A stretch of DNA of 64,000 bases. Origin: an uncultured Desulfobacterales bacterium. GTDB taxonomy: Bacteria > Desulfobacterota > Desulfobacteria > Desulfobacterales > SpSt-501. The position numbers and the translations under genes are program-made. Below are positions 18,818-27,670 of this stretch, one piece after another. Under the pieces are notes generated by a model that did no database searches, had not been told where the DNA came from, and saw only the letters and a program-made list of their open reading frames with translations. How positions within the stretch are numbered: position 1 is the stretch's first letter; every line of letters starts with the position of its first letter. Location: the NCBI GenBank assembly GCA_938048455.1, contig CALIUY010000021.1, positions 89,653-153,652 on the forward strand. The letters run 5' to 3'.

Positions 18818-19213
18818 TTTTTTTCTTGATTTCGGGGGGGCAATCCGGGAAATAAAAGAGCCATCCGGGGGCGGCCGGCATGCATCAGGCGACCGGAAGC
18901 CCGGGGGGAAACACCGGCTCCCCGTCGGTCTCCGTCCGGCGGAAACGCGGGGGGCATCGGAACCAGGACGGCGGCGCGATCGTTGGGCGGGCAGGCGTTG
19001 CGGCTGCTTCGTCCGCGCCGCCGGGGAGGAGAGCAGCAAACCGTTCAAAGGGGTGTTTTCCCCGCATCCCGCACCCATCTCGGCTCCGGGAGCGCCACAA
19101 ACGAGCACGACACGGCGCGAACTTTCCCGGAAGATTCTCACCCGCGGTGAGAGACTCCGGCCCTGCCCCGGCCGCCCCCGGCACTTCGTTTTCCCCGTTG
19201 CACCCGACGCGGA
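18818..19213. other. 396-bp intergenic region, no gene supported
   Basis: Lies between the convergent ugd and MEMO-type genes. Short open frames on both strands have low-complexity Arg/Pro/Gly composition and no recognisable motif. One perfect inverted repeat with a 7-bp stem (TCTCACC) and 3-base loop lies at 19136-19152; without a T-run it is at best a weak terminator for the minus-strand gene. Confidence 0.6.
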
Positions 19214-20080
19214 TCAGAACACCACCCCCACATAGCCGACGAAGCTGTCGGCGGGGTGACGATCGTAGCTCGTCGTGTAACCCACGACGTGCGCCCGGCG
19301 GGCACCGAGACGCCGTCCGGCTTCGATTGCCGCCGCCGCGGCCCCGGGGCAGCAGGCGTTTTCGCGGGCGAGCGCCTCGGCGATCACCCGACGCGGGTCG
19401 AGCGCGCTCAAGGCGTCGATGAAGCGGCGGTCGTTCTCACGCCGCACCCACTCGACGGCCGCCGCGCCGCGGCCGTGATCGACTCGGCCGTAATTCGGAC
19501 CGTAATGGGTGAGGTCGGTCGAGCCGAGCACCTGGATCCGCATCCCGAGCCGTCGGGCGGCCGCCACCACCTCCGCCGCGAGGTTCAGCGACTCCTCCGC
19601 CGGCGGGACCCCCAGTGGCAGGATGCAGGCTGCGGGATAGAAATACTTCACGAAGGGAAGCTGCAGCTCGATGGTGTTGTCGGGGGCGGCGCGCGCGGGG
19701 GATTCGAGCCGGAACGGGAACCGCGCGCGCAGCTCGGAGGCGAGATCCTCGGCGACGGGAAGCGCCCCGAAGGGGGTCTCCCAGGCGCCCTCGGCCATCA
19801 GGACAGGGGGCGCGCCGGGGGGCAGGTGCATGCCGAAGACCACGATCCCCTCGGGCTCCGGGTCGGCGCCCCGCCGCAGGCGATCGATCGTCCGGCAGGC
19901 GATCTGCCCGGAATAGACCCAGCCGGCGTGGGGGACGACGGCGCCGACGAGCGCTCCGTCGCTCGTGGGGCCCTCCTCGGCCTGTCCGGCGAGGAAGCGC
20001 CGGATGTCCCGCTCGCAGCCCGCCGCATCAGCCGGATACCAGCTTCCCGCGAAGGCGGCTTCTCGGATTTTCGTGCCCAT
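19214..20080 (-). CDS. AmmeMemoRadiSam system protein B (MEMO1 family)
   Basis: A 288-residue protein of the MEMO family, related in fold to extradiol dioxygenases. Diagnostic motifs are REAAFAGSWYPADAAGCERDI at the start, VVPHAGWVYSGQIACRT with the metal-binding His, STDLTHYGPNYGR, and VVGYTTSYDR near the end. In many bacteria it is encoded beside an AMMECR1-domain protein and a radical SAM enzyme; neither is nearby here. The function in bacteria is not established. Confidence 0.9.
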   Translation of the reverse strand: MGTKIREAAFAGSWYPADAAGCERDIRRFLAGQAEEGPTSDGALVGAVVPHAGWVYSGQIACRTIDRLRRGADPEPEGIVVFGMHLPPGAPPVLMAEGAWETPFGALPVAEDLASELRARFPFRLESPARAAPDNTIELQLPFVKYFYPAACILPLGVPPAEESLNLAAEVVAAARRLGMRIQVLGSTDLTHYGPNYGRVDHGRGAAAVEWVRRENDRRFIDALSALDPRRVIAEALARENACCPGAAAAAIEAGRRLGARRAHVVGYTTSYDRHPADSFVGYVGVVF

Positions 20081-20153
20081 GGCTCACCTCCCGGCCGGAG
20101 CGGGGCGGAAGCCCGCGGGCGAAGCGCTCGCGCCGGGAGCCCTCCGCCGAGAT

Positions 20154-20182
20154 TTGAAAAGCCGGCACGGCGTGGCTATCTT
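20154..20182 (+). promoter_or_regulatory. Candidate sigma-70 promoter of nifU-nifS
   Basis: TTGAAA (20154-20159) and TATCTT (20177-20182) are spaced by 17 bases, matching 5 and 4 consensus bases. It lies in the 191-bp gap between the divergent MEMO-type gene and nifU, about 90 bases before the nifU ATG. No sigma-54 element (GG-N10-GC type) was noticed, which argues against nitrogen-fixation control. Confidence 0.5.
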
Positions 20183-20271
20183 ATATCACAATCGTCCGCC
20201 GAAGGACACCCGCATCGCGCCGCGGGAAATCGACGGTCCGGGAAACGGGATTCGATCCAGGGAGAAACACC

Positions 20272-21102
20272 ATGTGGGAATACTCCGAAAAGGTGAAAGA
20301 CCATTTTCTCAACCCGCGCAACGTGGGGGTCATCGAGGACGCCGACGGTGTGGGCGAGGTGGGCTCGATCGCCTGCGGCGATGCGCTCACTTTCTACTTC
20401 AAACTCGACGAGCAGGGGCGCATCCGGGAGGCGAAATTCCAGACCTTCGGCTGCGCGAGCGCCATCGCTTCCTCCTCGGCGCTGACGGAAATGGTGATCG
20501 GCAAAACGCTCGAGGAGGCGGCCCGCATCACCAACGAGGACATCGCCAATTATCTCGGCGGTCTGCCCAAGGAGAAGATGCACTGCTCGGTCATGGGGCG
20601 CGAGGCGCTCGAAAAGGCGATCGCCTGCTACCGCGGCGAGGCGCCCGCCAAGGTCGAAGGCGAGATCGTCTGCGAGTGTTTCGGGGTGACCGACCGCGAA
20701 ATCGAGCGCGTGGTGCGTGAAAACCGCCTGCGCACCATCGAGGACGTGACCGACTACACCAAGGCCGGAGGCGGCTGCGGGAAGTGCCACGAGCGCATCC
20801 AGGCGATCCTCGACCGCCTGCTCGGCGTCGCGCCGCATCCGGCGCCGGCGCTGAAGAAGCTGACGACGCTCGAGAAGATCCGGCGCATCGAGGAGTGCAT
20901 CGAGCGCGAGATCAACCCGACGCTCAAGCAGGACGCCGGACGGCTGGAGCTCGTCGACGTCGAGGGCGACCGGGTGCTCGTCCGGTTGGGCGGCAGCTGC
21001 GCCGGGTGCGTCAAATCCCACGTCACCCTCAAGCACTACGTCGAAAACCGCCTGCGCGAGGTCGTCAGCCCCGAGCTCATCGTCGAGGAGGTGCAGGGAT
21101 GA
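20272..21102 (+). CDS. nifU: Iron-sulfur cluster scaffold NifU, three-domain form
   Basis: Scaffold on which Fe-S clusters are built. The 276-residue protein holds three domains in order. First an IscU-like domain with cysteines in SIACGDAL, FGCASAIAS and MHCSVMG. Then a BFD-like [2Fe-2S] domain (CECFGVTDREIER, then GGGCGKCHE). Last an Nfu domain near residues 200-276 with CAGC. The ATG follows a GGGAGAAA ribosome-binding site. It overlaps nifS by four bases. This full-length form occurs both in diazotrophs and in anaerobes that use NifU/NifS as their general Fe-S system; no nif structural genes are near, so the latter is likely. Confidence 0.95.
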   Translation: MWEYSEKVKDHFLNPRNVGVIEDADGVGEVGSIACGDALTFYFKLDEQGRIREAKFQTFGCASAIASSSALTEMVIGKTLEEAARITNEDIANYLGGLPKEKMHCSVMGREALEKAIACYRGEAPAKVEGEIVCECFGVTDREIERVVRENRLRTIEDVTDYTKAGGGCGKCHERIQAILDRLLGVAPHPAPALKKLTTLEKIRRIEECIEREINPTLKQDAGRLELVDVEGDRVLVRLGGSCAGCVKSHVTLKHYVENRLREVVSPELIVEEVQG

Positions 21103-22298
21103 ACCCGGTCGTTTATCTCGACAACAATGCGACCACCCGCGTCGATCCCGCGGTGCTCGAGGCCATGCTGCCCTTTTTCGGCGAGCGCTACGGCAATCCC
21201 TCGAGCATGCATGCCTTCGGCGGATCGGTCGCCGCCGAGCTGCGTCGGGCGCGGGAGGCGGTGGCGCAGCTGATCGCCGCCTCCCCCGAGGAGATCGTCT
21301 TCACGAGCGGCGCCACCGAGAGCAACAACACCGCGATCCACGCCGCGATCGAGGCCTTCCCCCAGAAGCGCCACCTCGTCACCTCGCGCGTCGAGCATCC
21401 CGCCGTCAAAAACGTCTGCGAGCGGCTCTCCCGCCGGGGCTACCGCGTGACCTTCGTCCCCGTCGACGGCCGTGGCCTTCTCGATCTCGACTTTCTCCTC
21501 GACCACCTCGGGCCGGATACCGCGATCGTCAGCCTGATGTGGGCGAACAACGAAACCGGCGTGATTTTCCCGATCGAGGAGATCGCCCCCCTCGTCCGCA
21601 GCCGGGGCATCCTCTTCCATACCGACGCCGTTCAGGCCGCAGGCAAGCTCCCGATCGACGTCGGCCGCACGGCGGTCGATTTCCTGTCGCTCTCCGGCCA
21701 CAAGATGCACGGCCCCAAGGGAATCGGCGTGCTCTACATCCGCCGCGGCACGAGCTTCTCGCCCCTCATCGTCGGCGGCCACCAGGAGCGCGGCCGACGG
21801 GCCGGTACCGAGAACACGGCGGCGATCGTCGGTCTGGGCCGGGCGGCCGAACTGGCGCGCCGGCACCTCGCCGCGGGCGTCTCCGAGCGCGTGCGCCGTC
21901 TGCGGGACCGCCTGGAACGCGGCATTCTCGAGCGCATCCCCCGAGCGCTGGTCAACGGCGACCCCGCCGCCCGTCTGCCGAACACCCTCAACGTTTCCTT
22001 CGAATTCGTGGAGGGCGAGGCGATCCTGCTCCTGCTGAACGAGCACGGCATCTGCGCCTCCTCGGGGTCGGCCTGCACTTCGGGTTCGCTCGAGCCGAGC
22101 CATGTGCTCCGGGCCATGGGCGTGCCCTTCACCGCGGCGCACGGCTCGATCCGCTTCAGCCTAAGCCGCTTCACGACCGAAGAGGAAATCGACCGCGTGC
22201 TCGAGGTCCTCCCTGGAATCATCGGCCGACTGCGGGAAATGTCGCCCTTCTGGAAGGAGGACGCTCCCGCCTGCAGTCGCGAATTCCAGCCGGTGTGA
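21099..22298 (+). CDS. nifS: Cysteine desulfurase NifS
   Basis: PLP enzyme that takes sulfur from cysteine for Fe-S assembly on NifU. The 399-residue protein has YLDNNATTRVDP at the start, the PLP Lys in SLSGHKMHGPKGIGVLY, and the mobile catalytic Cys loop ASSGSACTSGSLEPSHVL. The ATG overlaps the nifU stop (ATGA). The C-terminus extends slightly beyond the usual end and includes another Cys (PACSREF). Confidence 0.96.
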   Translation: MNPVVYLDNNATTRVDPAVLEAMLPFFGERYGNPSSMHAFGGSVAAELRRAREAVAQLIAASPEEIVFTSGATESNNTAIHAAIEAFPQKRHLVTSRVEHPAVKNVCERLSRRGYRVTFVPVDGRGLLDLDFLLDHLGPDTAIVSLMWANNETGVIFPIEEIAPLVRSRGILFHTDAVQAAGKLPIDVGRTAVDFLSLSGHKMHGPKGIGVLYIRRGTSFSPLIVGGHQERGRRAGTENTAAIVGLGRAAELARRHLAAGVSERVRRLRDRLERGILERIPRALVNGDPAARLPNTLNVSFEFVEGEAILLLLNEHGICASSGSACTSGSLEPSHVLRAMGVPFTAAHGSIRFSLSRFTTEEEIDRVLEVLPGIIGRLREMSPFWKEDAPACSREFQPV

Positions 22299-22332
22299 GC
22301 GGGCGAGAGCGGGGACGAGGGGGGAAAGACGG

Positions 22333-23031
22333 TCAGCGGCGACCGGAGGCGCGCTTGCGCTCGAGGCCTTCGAGCAACCAGCCGACCCAGGCCTCCAGTC
22401 CCTCCCCCGTACGGGCGGAGGTCTCGAACACCGGCATGCCGGGGTGCACCTGGCGGATAAAGGCGAGCGCCCGGGCCTTGTCGTAGTCCAGATGCGGCAA
22501 CAGGTCGATCTTGTTCAAGATCGCCGCATGGCAAGTCCGGAACATCGCCGGGTACTTGACGGGCTTGTCCTCGCCCTCGGTGACGCTCAGCACCACGACG
22601 CGCACGTCCTCGCCGATGTCGAACTCGGCCGGACAGACGAGGTTGCCCACGTTTTCGACGAAAAGAAGCTCGACCGCCCCCAGATCGAGATGTTCGGCCG
22701 CCTTCTCGATCACGTGCGCCGCGAGGTGGCAGTCCCCGCCGAAGGCATCCGTGTTGACCTGAACGACGGGCACCCCGGTGACCGCCAGGCGTTCCGCGTC
22801 GTGGGTGGTGGCGACATCGCCTACGATGACCGCGGCGGAGACGCGCTCCGCGAGCGCCTGAAGCGTTTTCTGCAGCAGGCTCGTCTTGCCGGAGCCGGGC
22901 GAGCTCATGAGGTTGACCACGAAAATCCCCCGCGCGGTGAAACGACGGCGGTTCTCCTCGGCCATGCGTTCGTTCACCGCAAGCACGCGGCCGACGACGC
23001 GGACCTCCCGCAGCGGCGCCTTTTCAGCCAT
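22333..23031 (-). CDS. hypB: Hydrogenase/urease nickel incorporation GTPase HypB
   Basis: GTPase that delivers nickel, with HypA, to [NiFe]-hydrogenase or other nickel enzymes. The 232-residue protein has the P-loop VNLMSSPGSGKTSLLQ, GDVATTHDAERL, the metal-binding GGDCHLAAHV and the NKIDLLPHLDYD guanine motif. The N-terminal His-rich nickel store seen in some HypB proteins is absent, as is the CxxCGC motif. It overlaps hypA by eight bases and is the last gene of a long operon with sucD. No hydrogenase structural gene is in the window. Confidence 0.95.
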   Translation of the reverse strand: MAEKAPLREVRVVGRVLAVNERMAEENRRRFTARGIFVVNLMSSPGSGKTSLLQKTLQALAERVSAAVIVGDVATTHDAERLAVTGVPVVQVNTDAFGGDCHLAAHVIEKAAEHLDLGAVELLFVENVGNLVCPAEFDIGEDVRVVVLSVTEGEDKPVKYPAMFRTCHAAILNKIDLLPHLDYDKARALAFIRQVHPGMPVFETSARTGEGLEAWVGWLLEGLERKRASGRR

Positions 23032-23392
23032 TCTCCCCCTCCGATCCGTCGAACACCTCGATCGAGACGATGTCGAGTTCGCGGCCCGAAAGGATCTCCA
23101 CCGCTCCCCCGCCGCAGGCGCGGCAGAGAAAGACGGGCTCGGTCACCGTCCAGCGCTCGCCGCACGCCCGGCAGCGGGCGGAGACGGGGATCTCTTCGAT
23201 CGCCAGTTCCGCGCCCGCCAGCGGAGTCTCCCGGGCCGCGATCTCGAAGCAAAAGCGCAAACTCTCGGGAACCACGGCGGCGAGCTTGCCGACGCGCAGG
23301 TTGACCCGCGCGACCCGGGCCGAGGGAAGATCGGCGGGGATCGACGCGCGGGCGATCTCGAGGATCTCGAGCGCAAGGCCCATCTCGTGCAT
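23024..23392 (-). CDS. hypA: Hydrogenase nickel metallochaperone HypA
   Basis: Nickel-binding partner of HypB. The 122-residue protein begins MHEMGLALEI, where the N-terminal amine and H2 bind nickel. The structural zinc site is made by two CxxC pairs, CRACGERW and FLCRACGGG. The ATG at 23392 is the family's usual start. It lies 26 bases downstream of sucD and overlaps hypB, an unusual operon position. Confidence 0.95.
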   Translation of the reverse strand: MHEMGLALEILEIARASIPADLPSARVARVNLRVGKLAAVVPESLRFCFEIAARETPLAGAELAIEEIPVSARCRACGERWTVTEPVFLCRACGGGAVEILSGRELDIVSIEVFDGSEGENG

Positions 23393-23418
23393 GGGGGGAT
23401 CCGCTCTCCGGTCCGCCG

Positions 23419-24291
23419 TCAACCGAAGACTTCGCGGCAGAACTCGCCCAACCCGCCCAAATCCTCGCAGACCCGGATGCCCGCCGCCCGCAGGGCCTCG
23501 ATCTTCGCCCGGGCCGTGCCCGATCCGCCGCTGATGATCGCCCCGGCATGCCCCATGCGCCGCCCCGGGGGGGCGGTCAGACCGGCGATGAAGCCGACGA
23601 CCGGCTTGCTCATGCGTTCCTGGACGAACTGCGCGGCCGTTTCCTCGGCCTGTCCGCCGATTTCCCCCACGAGGACGACCCCGCGCGTCTCCGGGTCGTT
23701 TTCGAAAGCGGCGAGGCAATCCACGAAACTCGTCCCATTGACCGGGTCGCCGCCGATCCCGATGCAGGTCGTCTGGCCGAGGCCGACCCGCGTCAGCTGG
23801 TGGACCACCTCGTAGGTGAGGGTCCCCGAGCGGGAGACGACCCCGATCGGACCTCCGGGCTTGTGGATCGCTCCGGGCATGATGCCGATCTTCGCTTCCC
23901 CCGGAGTGATGATCCCCGGGCAGTTGGGGCCGATCAGCCGCACGGGTTTTGCGGCGAGATAATTTTTCACGCGCATCATGTCGAGCACGGGAATGCCCTC
24001 GGTGATGGCGACGATCAGTCGCACGCCGGCATCGGCCGCCTCGCAGATCGCCTCCGCGGCGAACGGCGGGGGCACGAAAATCAGGCTGCAATCGGCCCCG
24101 GTGCGGCGCACGGCTTCCTCGACGGTGTGAAAGACGGGGATCCCCTCGACCTCCTGGCCGCCCTTGCCGGGGGTGACGCCGGCGACGACACGGGTGCCGT
24201 AGGCCACGCACTGCCGGGTGTGAAACTGACCTTCCTTGCCCGTGATCCCCTGCACGACGACACGGGTGTCGCGGTTGACGAAAATGCTCAC
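23419..24291 (-). CDS. sucD: Succinyl-CoA synthetase, alpha subunit
   Basis: With SucC interconverts succinyl-CoA and succinate with nucleotide phosphorylation. The 290-residue protein has the CoA-binding start [21 protein letters not shown], the [13 protein letters not shown] segment and the phosphorylated His (H248) in [19 protein letters not shown] precedes the ATG. It lies 41 bases after sucC. Here it probably works with methylmalonyl-CoA mutase in propionate or succinate metabolism. Confidence 0.97.
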   Translation of the reverse strand: MSIFVNRDTRVVVQGITGKEGQFHTRQCVAYGTRVVAGVTPGKGGQEVEGIPVFHTVEEAVRRTGADCSLIFVPPPFAAEAICEAADAGVRLIVAITEGIPVLDMMRVKNYLAAKPVRLIGPNCPGIITPGEAKIGIMPGAIHKPGGPIGVVSRSGTLTYEVVHQLTRVGLGQTTCIGIGGDPVNGTSFVDCLAAFENDPETRGVVLVGEIGGQAEETAAQFVQERMSKPVVGFIAGLTAPPGRRMGHAGAIISGGSGTARAKIEALRAAGIRVCEDLGGLGEFCREVFG

Positions 24292-24332
24292 GGTGGTTCT
24301 CCTTCTCGCTCTCGCCGCCGCCCGAGCGGGGC

Positions 24333-25493
24333 TCAGCGTACCAGCTCGGCCACCTTGCGGGCGGCGTCGCGCAGGTCGACCGCAGTGATCAGGTTCAGCC
24401 CCGAGTCGGCGAGGATGCGCCGGCCCTCCTCGACATTCGTCCCTTCCATGCGCACCACGACCGGCACCTGAATCCCGGTCTTGCGCGCCGCTTCGACCAC
24501 GCCGCGGGCCAGGGTGTCGCAGCGCAGGATGCCGCCGAAGATGTTGATCAAGATGCCCTTCACGTTCGGGTCGGAGAGAATGATGCGAAAACCGTTTTCC
24601 ACCATCTCCGCACTCGCCCCGCCGCCGACGTCGAGGAAGTTGGCCGGCCGGGCGCCCGCCTGCTGGATGAGATCCATCGTGGCCATGGCGAGCCCCGCCC
24701 CGTTCACCATGTTGCCGATGTTCCCGGAGAGCGCGATGTAGTTCAGGTGGTGTTTGGAGGCTTCCACTTCCAGGGGATGCTCCTCATCGGGGTCGCGCAG
24801 GCGGGCGAGCTCCGGGTGACGGAAGAGGGCGTTGTCGTCGAAGGCGACCTTGGCGTCGAGGGCAAGCAACCGGTCCCCTGCGGTGAGGACCAGGGGGTTG
24901 ATCTCAAGCAACGAGCCGTCGGTTTCGAGAAAGAGGCGGTAGAGGTTCTGCACCAGGGACGAGAATTCCTTGACGGCCGCCGCAGGCAGCCGGAGGCCGT
25001 AAGCCAGTCGCCGCACGTGATGGCCTTGGAGGCCGAGCAGCGGGTTCACGGAAACGCGCAGGATCTTTTCGGGGTCGGCGGCCGCCACCTCCTCGATCTC
25101 CATGCCCCCGGCCTCGCTCGCCATGAGAACGATCTGGGCCGAAGCGCGGTCGGGGACGATTCCGAGGTAGAGTTCCTGGCGGATGTCGAGCCCCTCCTCG
25201 ACGAGCACCTTGCCCACCCGACGGCCCTCCGGCCCCGTCTGCGGGGTGACGAGGGTCATGCCGAGAAGGATCTGGGCCGCCGTCCGCACTTCCGCGGGGT
25301 TGCGGGCGAGTTTCACCCCGCCCCCCTTGCCGCGACCGCCGGCATGGATCTGGGCCTTCACCACCACGGGGAAGCGGCCGATGCGCTCGGCGGCCTGCAC
25401 GGCCTCCTCGACACGGAAGGCCACCTCGCCGGCCGGTACCGGGATGCCGTAGCGACGAAAGAGCTCCTTGGCTTGGTACTCGTGGATTTTCAT
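24333..25493 (-). CDS. sucC: Succinyl-CoA synthetase, beta subunit (ADP-forming type)
   Basis: ATP-grasp subunit of succinyl-CoA synthetase. The 386-residue protein starts [20 protein letters not shown] and has the ATP-grasp segments [20 protein letters not shown] and [10 protein letters not shown], plus the C-terminal [16 protein letters not shown]. All are canonical. It lies 19 bases after the biotin-dependent carboxyltransferase gene and 41 before sucD. Confidence 0.97.
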   Translation of the reverse strand: MKIHEYQAKELFRRYGIPVPAGEVAFRVEEAVQAAERIGRFPVVVKAQIHAGGRGKGGGVKLARNPAEVRTAAQILLGMTLVTPQTGPEGRRVGKVLVEEGLDIRQELYLGIVPDRASAQIVLMASEAGGMEIEEVAAADPEKILRVSVNPLLGLQGHHVRRLAYGLRLPAAAVKEFSSLVQNLYRLFLETDGSLLEINPLVLTAGDRLLALDAKVAFDDNALFRHPELARLRDPDEEHPLEVEASKHHLNYIALSGNIGNMVNGAGLAMATMDLIQQAGARPANFLDVGGGASAEMVENGFRIILSDPNVKGILINIFGGILRCDTLARGVVEAARKTGIQVPVVVRMEGTNVEEGRRILADSGLNLITAVDLRDAARKVAELVR

Positions 25494-25512
25494 GGCCCCT
25501 CCCCCGCGTGGA

Positions 25513-27540
25513 TCAGCCGATGAGGGCGAGCACGTCGCCCTTCTTCACCGAGTCGCCGCTGTTGAAGGCGATCGACCGGACCGTCCCGGATTTCGGGGCC
25601 GGAAGAGCGTTTTCCATCTTCATGGCCTCCAGCACGACGACCGTTTCGCCCTCCTGGACGGCGTCCCCGACCTGCTTCAGGTAACGCACGACCATACCGG
25701 GCATGGGGGCCTTGAGGGGCGCTCCCTCGGCCTCGGCGGCGGGAGCCGCCGCCGGCGCGGGCTTCGGGGCGGGGGCGGCCGGAGCCGGAGCCGGAGCCGG
25801 AGCCGGGATCGAGGCCGAGGCCGGCTGCACCGCGGGCGCGGGCGAGGGCGCGGGCGCGGGTGCGGCGGCCATGTGCCGGATCGTCTGGATCGGAAACACC
25901 GCATCCAGGGGATCGACGCCGACCTCGAAAGCCTCGCCGTCGACGAAGACATTGAACTTGCGCAAATTCGGTCCCGGAGCCGGGGCCGGCTTCTGCGGCT
26001 TCTCGACCAGCAGCCCCTTCTTCGCCTTGGCGACGAGCTCCTCCTGCCGTCGGACCTCCTCCAAGGTGATCGGCCGGGTTTCCTCGGGCGGTGTCTCCAG
26101 GCCGTATTTCCACTTGAGGAAGCGCAGCCCCGTCACCGGATAGAGGGCGTAGATCAGCACATCGTCGATATCCTTGGCGATCCCGCGGGTCGCCTCCTTC
26201 GCCTTTTCCAGCTCGGGCTCGAGCACCGAGGCCGCCCGGACCGTAATCGGGGTCTCGCCGCGGGGGTAGCCTTTGAGGGCCTTTTTCTGCACCTCGGGAT
26301 TGATGGGCGCGGCGGTGCGGCCGTAGAGACCATAGCAGAGATCTTTCACCTGGTCGGTGATCATGCGGTAGCGCTCCTCGGGGGTGTCGAAGAGCACGTT
26401 GTTCACCGTCTGCACGCCCACGATCTGGCTCGTCGGAGTGACGAGCGGGATCTGGCCGAGATCCTTGCGCACCCGCGGCAGTTCGCGGAACACGTCGTCG
26501 ATGCGGTCGAGGGCGTCCATTTGCTTGAGCTGGTTGACGAGGTTGGAGAGCATCCCGCCCGGGGTCTGATGGAGCAGCACGTTGATGTCGATGATCGACA
26601 TCTTGGTGTCGTCGAGGAGATGGCGGTATTTGGGCATGACCTCTTTTTCGAGAATGTCGTTGATCCGGGCGAGCAGCCGGATGTCGAAGCCCGTGTCGCG
26701 GTTCGTGCCCAGCAGCGCCATGACGAACGGCTCGAGAGCCGCGTGCGAGGTGCGGTAGGCGTAGGGCGCGAGCACCGTGTCGATGATGTCGACCCCGGCC
26801 TCGATCGCCTTCAGCATGGAAAGCGGGGACATGCCCGAGGTGAAATGGCTGTGGAGGTGGATCGGGGGCTTGACCGCCTGTTTGAGGGCGCGCACGAGCT
26901 GATAGGCGTCGTAGGGAGCGATCAGGCCGGCCATGTCCTTGATGCAGATCGAGTCCGCCCCCATCGCTTCGAGCTCCTTGGCCTTGCCGACATAGTAGTC
27001 GATCGTGTAGACGTCCCCGCCCATGCGCGGCTCCGTCAGGCTGTAGCAGATGCAGCCCTGAAAATGCTTGCCGGCGGCCTTGATCGCCGGAACGACGATT
27101 TCGAAGTTGCGGTAGTCGTTCAGGGCGTCGAAAGTGCGGAAAACGTCGACTCCGTTCACCGCCGCGCGCTCGACGAAGACCTTGGCCACGTCATCGGCGT
27201 AGTTGCGGTAGCCGACCAGGTTCTGGCCGCGCAGCAGCATGGAAAAGGGCGTCTTGCGGATGTATTTTTTGAGCGTGCGCAACCGCTGCCAGGGGTCTTC
27301 GTTCAGAAAGCGGTGCATCGTGTCGAAAGTCGCCCCGCCCCAGACCTCCATGGCCCAGAAGCCCACCTCGTCCATGAGCTCGGCCACGGGGATCATGTCC
27401 TCGGTGCGGCCGCGGGTCGCAAAGAGCGACTGGTGGCCGTCCCGCAGGGAGAGATCCTCGATCTTAAGGGGGTTTTCGGCTTTCGGGCGCTGGGGGTCGT
27501 AATTCATGGGGGCCAGCTTGACGGCGTTCTCGTTCAGCAT
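25513..27540 (-). CDS. Biotin-dependent carboxyltransferase (pyruvate carboxylase subunit B / OadA type)
   Basis: A 675-residue protein with the HMGL-like carboxyltransferase TIM barrel (LSLRDGHQSLFATRG, AMEVWGGATFDTMHRFL), the conserved carboxylase domain, an Ala/Pro-rich linker (residues about 553-590) and a C-terminal biotinyl domain with the biotinylated Lys (K641) in EAMKMENAL. It could be pyruvate carboxylase subunit B, the alpha subunit of oxaloacetate decarboxylase, or a methylmalonyl-CoA transcarboxylase part. The partner biotin carboxylase is not in the window. Its place between meaB and sucC ties it to interconversion of C3 and C4 acids. AAGGAGAG precedes the ATG. Confidence 0.93.
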   Translation of the reverse strand: MLNENAVKLAPMNYDPQRPKAENPLKIEDLSLRDGHQSLFATRGRTEDMIPVAELMDEVGFWAMEVWGGATFDTMHRFLNEDPWQRLRTLKKYIRKTPFSMLLRGQNLVGYRNYADDVAKVFVERAAVNGVDVFRTFDALNDYRNFEIVVPAIKAAGKHFQGCICYSLTEPRMGGDVYTIDYYVGKAKELEAMGADSICIKDMAGLIAPYDAYQLVRALKQAVKPPIHLHSHFTSGMSPLSMLKAIEAGVDIIDTVLAPYAYRTSHAALEPFVMALLGTNRDTGFDIRLLARINDILEKEVMPKYRHLLDDTKMSIIDINVLLHQTPGGMLSNLVNQLKQMDALDRIDDVFRELPRVRKDLGQIPLVTPTSQIVGVQTVNNVLFDTPEERYRMITDQVKDLCYGLYGRTAAPINPEVQKKALKGYPRGETPITVRAASVLEPELEKAKEATRGIAKDIDDVLIYALYPVTGLRFLKWKYGLETPPEETRPITLEEVRRQEELVAKAKKGLLVEKPQKPAPAPGPNLRKFNVFVDGEAFEVGVDPLDAVFPIQTIRHMAAAPAPAPSPAPAVQPASASIPAPAPAPAPAAPAPKPAPAAAPAAEAEGAPLKAPMPGMVVRYLKQVGDAVQEGETVVVLEAMKMENALPAPKSGTVRSIAFNSGDSVKKGDVLALIG
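25781..25804. repeat. Hexamer repeat (GGAGCC)x4 in the Ala/Pro linker
   Basis: Four exact copies of GGAGCC encode part of the Ala-Pro linker joining the catalytic and biotinyl domains. Such short in-frame repeats can change copy number without breaking the frame, varying linker length. Confidence 0.85.
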
Positions 27541-27670
27541 CGGTTGGCTCTCCTTGTCGCGGCAGTGGGTCTCGGCGACCGCCCCGGGCCGCCTGGCGGC
27601 GGATCCATGCCCGCCGCGGGGACGGCAGCGGTCGAGGGCGGCGTCTTGGGTCCGGAAAAAGGACTAAATT

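Noticed and set aside
18880..19422. Possible gene in the ugd-MEMO intergenic region
   Set aside because: The frame runs antisense into the MEMO-type gene and its product is low-complexity Arg/Pro/Ser without a recognisable domain or ribosome-binding site.
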